Shown here in pieces: positions 24,716 through 33,810 of a stretch of DNA of 64,000 nucleotides. The position numbers and the translations under genes are program-made. Position 1 is the stretch's first letter. Every line of letters starts with the position of its first letter. Where the stretch lies: positions 1 through 64,000 of the forward strand of contig JAEWHP010000023.1 in NCBI GenBank assembly GCA_023387735.1, written 5' to 3'. Below the pieces are notes generated by a model that did no database searches, had not been told where the DNA came from, and was given only the letters and a program-made list of their open reading frames with translations. This stretch comes from Pseudomonadota bacterium. GTDB lineage: Bacteria > Pseudomonadota > Alphaproteobacteria > Rhizobiales > Xanthobacteraceae.

Positions 24716-25366
24716 ATGCAAGGTCCGAGCGACTTCGAATTATCGCGGCGAATACTGCTGCTTGGAACCGCTGCGTCCGCTTTCATCGCGGGGTCGTCAA
24801 AGGCAAATGCCCAATCCGCCTCGTCTCCCGGCCATGCTGCCTCCGCAGGCTCTGGCATAACTGATGTCTCTTTCAATGTGAACGGAACCTCCCGCGAGAT
24901 CACACTAGACCCGCGGACCACACTGCTCGACGCATTGCGTGAGCACCTGCATCTCACCGGCACCAAGAAGGGTTGCGATCACGGCCAATGCGGCGCCTGC
25001 ACGGTCATGGTAGGCGGGCGACGGATCAATTCGTGCCTGACGCTGGCCGTGATGCATCAGGGTGACAGCATCACGACGATCGAGGGGCTGGGCACGCCCG
25101 AGAACATGCACCCGATGCAAGCCGCGTTCGTCAAGCATGACGGCTATCAATGCGGCTATTGCACGCCCGGGCAGATCTGCTCGGCTGTTGCGGTGCTGGA
25201 GGAGATCAAGGCCGGCATTCCGAGCCATGTCAGCGTGGACCTGAACTCGCCCCCGCAACTGACCAACGCCGAACTCCGCGAGCGCATGAGCGGCAATATC
25301 TGCCGTTGCGGCGCCTATTCCAACATCGCGGAAGCGATATCAGAGGTGGCCGGGAGGCAGGCATGA
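24716..25366 (+). CDS. paoA: periplasmic aldehyde oxidoreductase, [2Fe-2S] subunit (PaoA type)
   Basis: Small iron-sulfur subunit of 216 residues of a xanthine oxidase-family enzyme. The N-terminus carries a twin-arginine signal (SRRILLLG at about 10-17) for folded export. The plant-type ferredoxin domain has GCDHGQCGACTV with a fourth cysteine in INSCLTLA. The second [2Fe-2S] domain has QCGYCTPGQI and NICRCGAYSNI. The gene overlaps paoB by four bases (ATGA). E. coli PaoABC oxidises aromatic aldehydes in the periplasm; the same substrate class is likely but unproven here. Confidence 0.92.
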   Translation: MQGPSDFELSRRILLLGTAASAFIAGSSKANAQSASSPGHAASAGSGITDVSFNVNGTSREITLDPRTTLLDALREHLHLTGTKKGCDHGQCGACTVMVGGRRINSCLTLAVMHQGDSITTIEGLGTPENMHPMQAAFVKHDGYQCGYCTPGQICSAVAVLEEIKAGIPSHVSVDLNSPPQLTNAELRERMSGNICRCGAYSNIAEAISEVAGRQA

Positions 25367-26313
25367 GATCCTTTACCTACGAGCGCGCGCGCACTCCCGC
25401 CGAGGCCGCGGCTACCGCCACACGCCGCCCCGGCGCCAGGTTCATCGCGGGCGGCACCAACCTGCTCGATCTCATGAAGCTCGAGATCGAGGCGCCGACG
25501 CACCTGATCGACGTCAACGGCCTTGCGCTGGACAAGATTGAATCGACGCCGGACGGCGGCTTGCGGATCGGCGCACTGGTGCGCAATACGGATCTTGCGG
25601 CGGACGCGCGCGTGCGGCGCGATTACGGCGTGCTGTCGCGCGCGCTGCTTGCCGGCGCCTCCGGCCAGTTGCGCAACAAGGCGACGACCGCAGGCAATCT
25701 GCTGCAGCGGACGCGTTGTCCCTACTTTTACGACACCAATCAGCCCTGCAACAAACGATTGCCCGGCAGCGGTTGCGCGGCGATCGGCGGGTTCAGCCGG
25801 CAGCACGCGGTGGTGGGCGCGAGCGACGCCTGCATCGCCACGCATCCGAGCGACATGGCGGTGGCCATGCGCGTGCTTGACGCGACGGTGGAAACCGTGC
25901 GGCCCGATGCTCCAGCGCGGACGATCCCGATCGCCGAATTTCACCGGCTGCCGGGCGATACCCCGAACGTCGAGACCGCGCTTTCACCCGGTGAACTGAT
26001 CACCGCGGTGACGCTGCCCAAGCCGGTCGGCGGCGCGCAGATCTACCGCAAGGTGCGTGACCGCGCCTCCTATGCGTTCGCGCTGGTTTCGGTCGCGGCC
26101 ATCGTTCAGCGCGACGGCAGCGGGCGCGTTGCCCTTGGCGGGGTCGCGCACAGGCCGTGGCGCGTCGAGGCCGCCGAGGCGGCGATGCCACGTGGCGCGC
26201 GAGCGGTCACCGCAGAGTTGTTGTCCGGCGCGAAGCCGACACGAGAGAACGAATTCAAGCTTCCGCTGGTCGAGCGCACGCTCGGCGCGGTGCTGGCCGA
26301 GGCGAAAGGTTAA
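25363..26313 (+). CDS. paoB: periplasmic aldehyde oxidoreductase, FAD subunit (PaoB type)
   Basis: FAD-binding subunit of 316 residues. FIAGGTNLLDLMKL (about 27-40) is the FAD pyrophosphate loop, and NKATTAGNLLQRTRC continues the FAD site. Cysteines C119, C129, C138 and C157 match the extra [4Fe-4S] cluster motif that distinguishes PaoB-type subunits (RCPYFYDTNQPC, GSGC). The C-terminal CO dehydrogenase flavoprotein domain follows. The start at 25363 overlaps the paoA stop. Its export presumably depends on the Tat signal of PaoA. Confidence 0.92.
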   Translation: MRSFTYERARTPAEAAATATRRPGARFIAGGTNLLDLMKLEIEAPTHLIDVNGLALDKIESTPDGGLRIGALVRNTDLAADARVRRDYGVLSRALLAGASGQLRNKATTAGNLLQRTRCPYFYDTNQPCNKRLPGSGCAAIGGFSRQHAVVGASDACIATHPSDMAVAMRVLDATVETVRPDAPARTIPIAEFHRLPGDTPNVETALSPGELITAVTLPKPVGGAQIYRKVRDRASYAFALVSVAAIVQRDGSGRVALGGVAHRPWRVEAAEAAMPRGARAVTAELLSGAKPTRENEFKLPLVERTLGAVLAEAKG

Positions 26314-26319
26314 GACATC

Positions 26320-28524
26320 ATGAAGTTCGAAACGGCCGCCACCACCAATCCGATCGACCAACTCAAGGTGATCGGAAAGCCCATCAGCCGCATCGACGGT
26401 CCACTCAAGACCACCGGCACCGCGCCTTACGCCTATGAGCGGCACGACGTGGTGCCAAATCAGGCTTATGGCTACGTCGTCGGCTCGGCGATTGCCAAGG
26501 GACGCATCAAGAGCATCGACCTCGGCGATGCCAAGGCGGCGCCGGGTGTGCTGGCCGTCGTCACGGCCGAGAATGCCGGCAAGCTCGACAAGGGCAGCCG
26601 GAATACAGCAAAGTTGCTGGGCGGCCCCGAGATCCAGCACTATCACCAGGCCATTGCCGTGGTCGTGGCAGAAACCTTCGAGCAGGCGCGCGCCGCAGCC
26701 CAGCTTGTCCACGTCGATTATATCCCGGAGCAGGGCGCCTTCGATCTCGCTGCATTGATGGATACGGCGAAGCCCGAAGAGATCACGGGGGGTCCCGCCG
26801 ATACGGCGGTCGGCGATTTCGCTACCGCCTTTGCGGCCGCGCCAGTCCGGCTCGACGCGCGCTACAGCACGCCCGACGAAGCCCACGCCATGATGGAGCC
26901 GCACGCGACGATCGCGGCATGGCAGGGCGACAGGCTCACGCTGTGGACCTCCAACCAGATGATTGCCTGGAACACTGCCGATATGGCCAAGACGCTCGGC
27001 ATACCCGAGGAGAACGTCCGCGTCGATTCGCCGTTCATCGGCGGCGGCTTCGGCGGCAAGCTGTTCCCGCGCGCCGACGCCTTGCTCGCTGCCCTCGGCG
27101 CGCGTGCCGCCGGACGGCCGGTGAAAGTCGCGCTGCAGCGCCCGCTGATGTTCAACAACACCACGCATCGTCCCGCCACGATCCAGCGCATCCGCATCGG
27201 CGCAGAGAAGAACGGTAAGATCACCGCCATCGGCCACGAAAGCTGGTCGGGCAATCTGGCGGGAGGCGATCCCGAGGGCGCCGTGGCCCAGACCCGGTTG
27301 CTCTACGCCGGTGCGAACCGCATGACTGCAACGCGGCTGGCAATGCTCGACTTGCCGGAAGGCAATGCGATGCGCGCGCCTGGAGAAGCGTCGGGCATGA
27401 TGGCGCTGGAGATCGCGATCGACGAAATGGCCGAGAAGCTCGGGATCGATCCGGTAGAGTTCCGGATTCTCAACGACACGCAGGTCGATCCGGAAAAGCC
27501 GGAGCGGCCGTTCTCGCAGCGTCAGTTGGTCGAATGTTTCCGTACCGGCGCCGAGCGCTTCGGCTGGGGCAAGCGAAACGCGCAGCCGGGCAGGGGCCGC
27601 GAGGGCCGCTGGCTGATTGGCATGGGTACAGCGGCCGCCTTTCGCAACAACCTGGTAACGAAGTCAGCCGCACGGGTACGGCTCGACAGCAATGGCGTGG
27701 TTACGGTCGAAACCGACATGACCGACATCGGCACCGGCAGCTACACCATCATCGCGCAGACCGCGGCCGAAATGATGGGCTTGCCGGTCGACAAGGTGGT
27801 GGTGCGTCTCGGCGATTCCACTTTCCCGGTATCGTCCGGGTCTGGCGGCCAATGGGGCGGCAACAGTTCGACCGCAGGCGTCTATGCGGCGTGCGTCAAG
27901 CTGCGCGAGGAAGTCGCCCGGAAGCTCGGGTTCAATTCCGCGGACGCCGAGTTCGCGGACGGTGAAGTTCGTGCCGGCAATCGCCGCGCGCCGCTGGCGC
28001 AGGCCGCAAGCGAGGGCGGCCTCAGCGCGGAGGACGGCATGGAATATGGCGATCTCGCCAAGAAGCAGCAGCAATCGACCTTCGGCGCGCACTTCGTCGA
28101 AGTCGGGGTCGATGCCTTTACCGCCGAGATCCGTGTGCGCCGCATGCTTGCGGTGTGTGCTGCCGGTCGCATCCTCAATCCCAAGACTGCACGCAGCCAG
28201 GTGATCGGCGCGATGACGATGGGCGTCGGTGCCGCACTGATGGAGGAACTCGTCGTCGACAAGCGCACCGGCTTCTTCGTCAACCACGACCTTGCGGGCT
28301 ATGAAGTTCCGGTTCACGCCGATATTCCGCATCAGGACATGATCTTCCTCGACGAGACCGATCCGATGTCGTCGCCGATGAAGGCCAAGGGCGTTGCCGA
28401 ACTCGGCATTTGCGGTGTGGCGGCGGCCGTGGCCAACGCCGCCTACAACGCCACGGGAATCCGCGTGCGCGACTATCCGATCACGCTCGACAAGCTGATC
28501 GACCGCTTGCCGGATGTGGGATGA
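26320..28524 (+). CDS. paoC: periplasmic aldehyde oxidoreductase, molybdenum subunit (PaoC type)
   Basis: Molybdopterin-binding catalytic subunit of 734 residues. The N-terminal aldehyde oxidase hammerhead domain starts GKPISRIDGPLKTTGTAPY. FIGGGFGGKLFPR and MRAPGEASGMMALE are molybdopterin contacts, and the catalytic glutamate is E694 in KGVAELGICG. Length agrees with E. coli PaoC. It follows paoB by six bases. E. coli needs the PaoD chaperone for cofactor insertion; no paoD is seen here. Confidence 0.93.
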   Translation: MKFETAATTNPIDQLKVIGKPISRIDGPLKTTGTAPYAYERHDVVPNQAYGYVVGSAIAKGRIKSIDLGDAKAAPGVLAVVTAENAGKLDKGSRNTAKLLGGPEIQHYHQAIAVVVAETFEQARAAAQLVHVDYIPEQGAFDLAALMDTAKPEEITGGPADTAVGDFATAFAAAPVRLDARYSTPDEAHAMMEPHATIAAWQGDRLTLWTSNQMIAWNTADMAKTLGIPEENVRVDSPFIGGGFGGKLFPRADALLAALGARAAGRPVKVALQRPLMFNNTTHRPATIQRIRIGAEKNGKITAIGHESWSGNLAGGDPEGAVAQTRLLYAGANRMTATRLAMLDLPEGNAMRAPGEASGMMALEIAIDEMAEKLGIDPVEFRILNDTQVDPEKPERPFSQRQLVECFRTGAERFGWGKRNAQPGRGREGRWLIGMGTAAAFRNNLVTKSAARVRLDSNGVVTVETDMTDIGTGSYTIIAQTAAEMMGLPVDKVVVRLGDSTFPVSSGSGGQWGGNSSTAGVYAACVKLREEVARKLGFNSADAEFADGEVRAGNRRAPLAQAASEGGLSAEDGMEYGDLAKKQQQSTFGAHFVEVGVDAFTAEIRVRRMLAVCAAGRILNPKTARSQVIGAMTMGVGAALMEELVVDKRTGFFVNHDLAGYEVPVHADIPHQDMIFLDETDPMSSPMKAKGVAELGICGVAAAVANAAYNATGIRVRDYPITLDKLIDRLPDVG

Positions 28525-28595
28525 GGATCCTGTGCAAGGATGAGCATCGAAGTCGCCGTCAGTCGGTGAGTACGCAAGGAAGCGTTCGAGCAGGC

Positions 28596-29984
28596 TCAGG
28601 AAGCTGCAGTGTTGCGTGGCGAAATCGCCAGGAGGCCAGCAGCGGCGAACGCCAACAAGGCGGCGAGATGGAAGGTCTGACTGAAGGCTTCAAGGAAGCC
28701 GTGGCCCACGTTGAGGACTTCAAACACCATCAGCACGACGGACGCTGCAGTCACCGTCCCGAAGGTTCGCGTCAGCAGGACGAGGCTGCCGGCGACGCCG
28801 CGGTCGGCGAGCGGAAGCGCTGCGGTCACGATGTCCGAATAGGCAAGCTGGAATAGTCCTAGCCCGAGGCCCTGCACGAAAAGCCCCGCGATCCGCAGCG
28901 TCGTCGGGGTTTGTTCCGTCCATGCGCCGATCAGCAGCAGGCCGGCGCCAATGGCGGCGGCGCCGGCTATCGCCAGCCGCTTGGCAGAAATATAGCGCCC
29001 GACGATGCGCCCGCCGATCGGGGCGGCCACCACCGCCCCTGCCGCGGCTGCCGCCAGGATGGCGCCGCTTTCAGTCAGCGAATAGCCGGGCACGCGCGCC
29101 AGCGCATACGGCACCAAAAGCCAGATCGAAAATGCCGCGAGATTGACGAGCACGCTGACGAGATTGAGCGAGGCGAAGCCCGGCTGCCTGAGAATGCCGA
29201 CTGCGATGATCGGACGCGCGGCGCGTGACTCGCGAAAGAAAAAGGCCGCAAAGGCTGCGGCGGACACCAGTCCGAACCAAACCGCGGAAAACTCGCGCAA
29301 ACGGTTGAGCGTCAGCAGCATTGTGACGAGGCCGAGCGCCAGCGCCATGCCACCAACGATATCGAAACGATCACCGGCGGGGCGCCGCGGCGATGCCGGC
29401 ATCGCGCCCAGCAGCAACAGTGCTGCGACGGCAATGGGAACCCGGAACAGGAACACCGCGGGCCAATCCCAGATCGCGGTCAATGCGCCGCCAATCAGAG
29501 GACCAAGCATCAGGCCCAGCGAGAGCATCATCGTATAGATACCGAGCGCGCGGCTGCGCCGCTCCTCGCCGTAGAGAGCCGTCACCAGCGCCGCGCCACA
29601 GCTCAGCACCAGCGCCGCGCCGATGCCCTGCAGGAAGCGAAACACCAGCATCGCGCTATAGCTCGGCGCCCAACCGACGAGAAGCAGCGCCGCCGCGCTC
29701 CAGATCAGGCCGATCCGGAACACCAGCGCGTGACCGACGGTGTCGCCGATGCGGCCGAGCGCCAGCAGCAGGCTGGCGTACGTCAACACGTAACAAATCA
29801 CGACCCACTGGATATCGCCGATCGCGAGGCCAAATCCGCCGGTGATGGCGGGGAACGCAATATTGACTGACGTGTCGAGCTGCGTTGCGGCTGTACCGAG
29901 CCCGATCATGGCGACCTGCCACGGCTTCGAGTGGAGCAGGCGGGCGGATGCTCGGGGAGGATCGCGTTCGGTGTTCGAAAGCAC
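28596..29984 (-). CDS. MFS transporter, DHA2-like drug/H+ antiporter
   Basis: Membrane transporter of 462 residues with 12-14 predicted helices. The first helix has GTAATQLDTSVNIAFPAI, resembling motif D1 of the EmrB/QacA group, and LGRIGDTVGHALVFRIG corresponds to motif A. GAALVLSCGAALVT and LGLMLGPLIGGAL (motif C, an antiporter hallmark) follow. The start is uncertain: GTG at 29984 keeps the conserved SKPWQVAMIG, while ATG at 29909 has the better ribosome-binding site. It lies 20 bases after the MBL gene on the same strand. The substrate is unknown. Confidence 0.82.
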   Translation of the reverse strand: MLSNTERDPPRASARLLHSKPWQVAMIGLGTAATQLDTSVNIAFPAITGGFGLAIGDIQWVVICYVLTYASLLLALGRIGDTVGHALVFRIGLIWSAAALLLVGWAPSYSAMLVFRFLQGIGAALVLSCGAALVTALYGEERRSRALGIYTMMLSLGLMLGPLIGGALTAIWDWPAVFLFRVPIAVAALLLLGAMPASPRRPAGDRFDIVGGMALALGLVTMLLTLNRLREFSAVWFGLVSAAAFAAFFFRESRAARPIIAVGILRQPGFASLNLVSVLVNLAAFSIWLLVPYALARVPGYSLTESGAILAAAAAGAVVAAPIGGRIVGRYISAKRLAIAGAAAIGAGLLLIGAWTEQTPTTLRIAGLFVQGLGLGLFQLAYSDIVTAALPLADRGVAGSLVLLTRTFGTVTAASVVLMVFEVLNVGHGFLEAFSQTFHLAALLAFAAAGLLAISPRNTAAS

Positions 29985-30004
29985 GCTGAAACCCGCGGAC
30001 AGTG

Positions 30005-31027
30005 CTACGTCGGCGTGAAGGCAACCGCGCCGTCGCCGTCGACGTCGCGCTTCAACCGCCCGGTTGAGGCAAGCATGTTCAGATGGGCGAGCGATTCGCC
30101 GAATGCTTGGCGCGGGTTGGCGTACAGCACCCGCGGGAACACGTCCTGCGCGACCGCAAAGGCGGTGGTGTTGCCGCTGACGACGGACATCACGTCGTCG
30201 AGACGGCTCAGATGATGCTCGCGCAGCTGGGCAAGCCGCGCATGCAGCCCGTGGAACGGCAGGCCATGCGAGGGCAGCACCAGCGTATCCGCCGGCAGCG
30301 CCTCGAGCCGCGCCAGCGCATCCAGATATTCCTGCATCGGGTTGGCTTCCGGCTGTGCCGAGGGCGTGATGACTGATGGTGTCATGTGCGACAGGACCTG
30401 GTCGCCTGCGATCAGGATCTTGTCGCTCTCGCAAAAGAACAGCGCGTGTTCGGGCGAATGCCCGCCGGCCGTGATGACCCGCCACTCGCGTCGGCCCATC
30501 GCGATCACGTCGCCGTCCCGAATGCGGGTGAATTCCCGCGGCGGACGCAGGCCGAGGTATTTGGAGCGGCGCTGGGCTTCCATCAACCTGGTCGCATCAT
30601 CATCGGATGCGCCGTTTCGTTGCATGAAGGAGGCTAGATGATCGTCCGGTCCTTCCTCGCGCTCATGCCACGTCTTCCAGCCGCTCAGCCATTCGGCCAG
30701 CGGCATGCGCGCCGTGCATTTCATCTCCTTCACCAGGTATCCGGCGAGGCCGCAGTGATCGAGATGCGCATGCGTGAAGGTCAGGTTCTGCAGCGGGCGG
30801 GCACGCAGCAGCCCCCGCCAAAGCTTGTCCCAGATCTCGAAGGTATCGTCGGTGTTCATGCCGCAGTCGACCAGCGTCCACCCCGGGCCGTTGTCGAGCA
30901 GCCAGCAATTGACGTGATTGGGCGCCGTCGGCATCGGAAGCCGCACCCAGAACAATCCAGGCAGCACGTCGGTCAACTCGCCGTAGGACGGCGGACGAGG
31001 GACCGTGAATTTCAGATCATCGGACAT
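30005..31027 (-). CDS. MBL-fold metallo-hydrolase
   Basis: Metallo-beta-lactamase-fold hydrolase of 340 residues. The metal motif HxHxDH is H86-A-H88-L-D90-H91; further metal ligands are in GGHSPEHALFF, GDQVLSHMTP and LPSHGLPFHG. The extra C-terminal helical domain after the last histidine is of the glyoxalase II-like/LACTB2-like kind. GGGGGAAAC precedes the ATG. It is clearly paralogous to the MBL gene at 59749-60810. It is likely co-transcribed with the downstream MFS gene. The substrate is unknown; a CoA- or glutathione-thioester role would fit the neighbourhood but is speculative. Confidence 0.88.
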   Translation of the reverse strand: MSDDLKFTVPRPPSYGELTDVLPGLFWVRLPMPTAPNHVNCWLLDNGPGWTLVDCGMNTDDTFEIWDKLWRGLLRARPLQNLTFTHAHLDHCGLAGYLVKEMKCTARMPLAEWLSGWKTWHEREEGPDDHLASFMQRNGASDDDATRLMEAQRRSKYLGLRPPREFTRIRDGDVIAMGRREWRVITAGGHSPEHALFFCESDKILIAGDQVLSHMTPSVITPSAQPEANPMQEYLDALARLEALPADTLVLPSHGLPFHGLHARLAQLREHHLSRLDDVMSVVSGNTTAFAVAQDVFPRVLYANPRQAFGESLAHLNMLASTGRLKRDVDGDGAVAFTPT

Positions 31028-31281
31028 TTGTTTCCCCCGGCGGCGTTCAGTGCCGCGCGATTTCAGGCCGGCGCCCCGGCCTGCGCGTTTGATGCAAGCT
31101 TACGCGATTTGGTCGGGTCATCAACGCCACGGAGATTGTTATGCCCTCCGGACAGGGCAGGGCAGCAATAATCTTCTGTTTAAGCGCTTGAGTGGAAGCC
31201 AATTTTCCTGGAGAACGTCAGCCCGCGTCCCGCGACCCGGTGGTGCGGGGGCCTTCCGAGAGCTGCTGGGCAAGAACAATA

Positions 31282-32544
31282 ATGGACGCACTCAACCCCG
31301 ATTCCGGGCTCAAGCCGGAAGCCGATCCGCAGCAGACCCTCGACCGGCGGGCGCACCGCAACCTCCTGCTTCTGACATGCTGCCAGGCCGTCGGCCAATC
31401 CTGCAACACCATGATGTTCGCGGCCACGGGGCTGTCCGTCATCACCTTCTATCATCGTCCCGATCTCGCCAACCTGCCGGTAACGATGCAGCACGTCGGG
31501 GTGATGATCTGGGTATTTCCGGCGGCGCTCTTGATGCAGCGGGTCGGCCGGAGCATCGGCTTTCGCGTCGGCTCGCTGTTCGGCATGGCAGGTGCAACCA
31601 TCATGTGCATCGGGCTGTACACGGCCAACTTCCTGGTCATGTGCGCCGGGGGGCTCGTCCTGGGATATGCGGTCGCCTGCCTGCAGATGTACCGTTTTGC
31701 TGCCGCGGAACTGGTCCCGATCCACTACCGCGCCAAGGCGATTTCGTGGGTGACGGCCGGCGGCGTCGCGGCCGCCATGATCGGCCCGAGCCTCGTGCGC
31801 GTCACGCACGACCTGACGATGCCGCTTTACCTTGCGACGTATGCCGCCATTCTCGGCCTGCACATCATCGTGTTCACGATCATGTCCTTCATCAGTTTTC
31901 CCTCGGTTGCGGCGTCGGCTGCCGCCGCCGGCCCGACCGAGGCCGCGGCGCCGCCGCGTCCGTTGCTCGTGATTGCCAGCCAGCCGCGCTTCATTGCGTC
32001 CGCCATTGCGGGCATGCTGGCGTTCGGCACGATGTCCTTCATCATGAGCGCCTCGCCGCTGGCCATCGTCGGCTGCGGATTCCCGCATGCAGAGGCCCAT
32101 TGGGTGATCTTCATGCACGTGCTCGGCATGTTCGTGCCGTCGTTCTTCACCGGCAATCTGATCAACAGGTTCGGCGCGACGACGGTCATGTCATGGGGCG
32201 TCGTGCTGATGCTGGCAGGTGTCGTGGCGGCGCTGACAGGCATGACCGAGTGGAATTTCCGCCTGGCGCTTACGGTCAACGGCGTCGGCTGGAATTTCCT
32301 GTTCGTCGGCGCGACTGCGCTGGTGACGACGTGTTATCGCCCGAACGAGCGCGGCAAGACGCAAGCGTTCAACGACCTGCTGGTCTTCAGCACCACTGCC
32401 ACGTCGAGCTTCATGGCGGGCTTCCTGCAGGATCGGTGGGGCTGGCAGCCCCTCAACTGGTTTTCCGTGCTGTTGATGCTGGCTGCAGCCGCGGCCGTCA
32501 TATGGCTGCGCTACCAGCGCGCATCCCTAAGCCCCATTCACTGA
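31282..32544 (+). CDS. MFS transporter, unknown substrate
   Basis: Membrane protein of 420 residues with about twelve hydrophobic helices in two six-helix halves separated by a loop near 205-215 (AAAGPTEAAAPPRP). MQRVGRSIGFRVGSLFGM corresponds to motif A between helices 2 and 3. The first helix begins HRNLLLLTCCQAVGQSC. The ATG at 31282 has only a weak ribosome-binding site; an in-frame start at 31192 is less likely. It is divergent from the MBL gene with a 254-base gap in which I recognise no other feature. Confidence 0.82.
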   Translation: MDALNPDSGLKPEADPQQTLDRRAHRNLLLLTCCQAVGQSCNTMMFAATGLSVITFYHRPDLANLPVTMQHVGVMIWVFPAALLMQRVGRSIGFRVGSLFGMAGATIMCIGLYTANFLVMCAGGLVLGYAVACLQMYRFAAAELVPIHYRAKAISWVTAGGVAAAMIGPSLVRVTHDLTMPLYLATYAAILGLHIIVFTIMSFISFPSVAASAAAAGPTEAAAPPRPLLVIASQPRFIASAIAGMLAFGTMSFIMSASPLAIVGCGFPHAEAHWVIFMHVLGMFVPSFFTGNLINRFGATTVMSWGVVLMLAGVVAALTGMTEWNFRLALTVNGVGWNFLFVGATALVTTCYRPNERGKTQAFNDLLVFSTTATSSFMAGFLQDRWGWQPLNWFSVLLMLAAAAAVIWLRYQRASLSPIH

Positions 32545-32617
32545 CGAGGATAGGGCAGGCAATCTTCATGAGCGGCGGTCCTCGAGGATCGCCGGATCGA
32601 GTGCTCCGTTCCTGAAG

Positions 32618-33172
32618 CTATTTCTTTCGTTCCCACTGCATGAACTTATCAAGCAGCGCGTCGGGCTTCTCGGTTCCATTCCTGGGGTCAGAAACAGCAG
32701 ATTCCTGGCCGACGTTCGCCTGACCTCTTTGGAATTGCGAGAATCCCTGCAGCAATGCTTGCGAGTCTCCGGACGTCACTTCAGCAGGCGTAGCCTGCGC
32801 GGGCGTGGAAATGGAAACGGCAAGTTCCGATGGATCGGTTTTTGATGCTGGAAACCCGTTGAACAGCGCCAGTGCCACGACGATGGCGACACCCGTCGCT
32901 GCTGCGAGTCCGCCCACCGTGGCAAGCAGCACGCGGCGTGGCCGCCGTTCGTAAGCGATCTGGGATTCCAGCGGGCGGGAGAATTTGGTGAAGGCTTCCT
33001 CGCGCATCTCGTCGAACCGGGACAAGGCTGGCGGAGGAATATGATCTAATCGCGGTTGCGGAGCCGTGCCGGATCGCGGGTCGCGCATGCTGCGCACCGA
33101 GCGTGGCGCGTAATACAGCGGGTCTTCGGGATTATCGCGGTTGGGATGTTCGTTCGGGCCGACGAAACTCAT
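32618..33172 (-). CDS. hypothetical protein with one membrane span
   Basis: Protein of 184 residues. The N-terminal 80 residues are polar and proline-rich (NPEDPLYYAPRSVRSMRDPRSG), then RRPRRVLLATVGGLAAATGVAIVVALALF forms one membrane helix at about 78-104, followed by a low-complexity periplasmic tail ending LDKFMQWERKK. The topology is probably N-in, C-out. I do not recognise a family beyond small bradyrhizobial membrane proteins of this layout. It is convergent with the MFS gene. Confidence 0.7.
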   Translation of the reverse strand: MSFVGPNEHPNRDNPEDPLYYAPRSVRSMRDPRSGTAPQPRLDHIPPPALSRFDEMREEAFTKFSRPLESQIAYERRPRRVLLATVGGLAAATGVAIVVALALFNGFPASKTDPSELAVSISTPAQATPAEVTSGDSQALLQGFSQFQRGQANVGQESAVSDPRNGTEKPDALLDKFMQWERKK

Positions 33173-33806
33173 TTAAGCTACTCCTCACACTGCCAGATCC
33201 TCGCATCGGATTATCATTGCCACGCCGGTTCCTGGTGTGGGTGGTTGCTCGGGTAGCCCCGGCTTTGATGTTGTAGCAACTCAGGCGGCCGGCCTTCAAG
33301 GTGCGTTTTGTTCTACCTGCACCTCACCCGGGTATGCACGTGTGGATGATTTGGCGGCTTTCGGCTTGAGGGCTCTTCGCTTCATTGTCGCGGTCTGCTT
33401 CTTCTTTGGCGCAGGCACCTGTTTTCGCTTGCTTCGTCCGTTGTCATTCATGTCCGCAGCCCCCGCTCGCAAATCGCTTCAAACGATTGTCTAACCGCCC
33501 CGGTCACTAAAAGACTGGGCCGAGTTTTCGCGGGTGTGAAGTCAAAAGCGCAGCCTCTGGTTCAGGAACACAGTGAGTGTTGCGATTCAGAGACAGAAAA
33601 GCGCGATGCGTAGCGCAGAGCGACGGAGCCGTTGTGAGTGGGCCGCGCCTTCGTCTCTGGGGCCACCCTCGACTTGGGACCCCGGTACCTCTAACGTCCC
33701 GATCCTTAGCAACGGGGCGAGAAATGGCGAAGAAAACCGTAGTCAAACGGAAGAGCGGCGCAAAAAAAGCAGCGCCCAGGAAGTCGCGAAAAAGTCTGCC
33801 GGACGC
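33173..33806. other. 634-base region with only small candidate frames
   Basis: Between the membrane protein gene and the amidase start I see two possible short coding segments: a 51-residue lysine-rich frame on the minus strand (33296-33451) and a 28-residue lysine-rich frame running into the amidase (33724-33810). An open frame extends the amidase upstream to 33573 but its first 60 residues have no family resemblance. No repeat, RNA gene or EcfG promoter is seen. Confidence 0.55.
33296..33451 (-). CDS. candidate lysine-rich small protein
   Basis: A 51-residue frame beginning MNDNGRSKRKQVPAPKKKQ, with a continuing basic stretch (MKRRALKPKAAK) and a short neutral tail. It is strongly basic and has a G-rich ribosome-binding-like sequence about eight bases upstream of the ATG. 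Composition recalls small DNA- or RNA-binding peptides, and the same Lys-Ala style appears in the amidase leader. No homologue is recognised; it could be chance. Confidence 0.35.
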   Translation of the reverse strand: MNDNGRSKRKQVPAPKKKQTATMKRRALKPKAAKSSTRAYPGEVQVEQNAP

Positions 33807-33810
33807 ATGA
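33724..33810 (+). CDS. lysine-rich leader frame overlapping the amidase start
   Basis: A 28-residue frame starting MAKKTVVKRKSGAKKAAPRK and ending in an ATGA that overlaps the amidase ATG at 33807. It is preceded by GGGCGAGA. At 33762-33768 it contains a run of seven A residues reading GCA-AAA-AAA-GCA, a classic slippery layout; a -1 shift there enters the amidase frame and continues with an equally Lys/Ala-rich sequence. It is therefore either a leader peptide, the true N-terminus expressed by frameshifting, or the product of a one-base error or mutation. Confidence 0.45.
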   Translation: MAKKTVVKRKSGAKKAAPRKSRKSLPDA

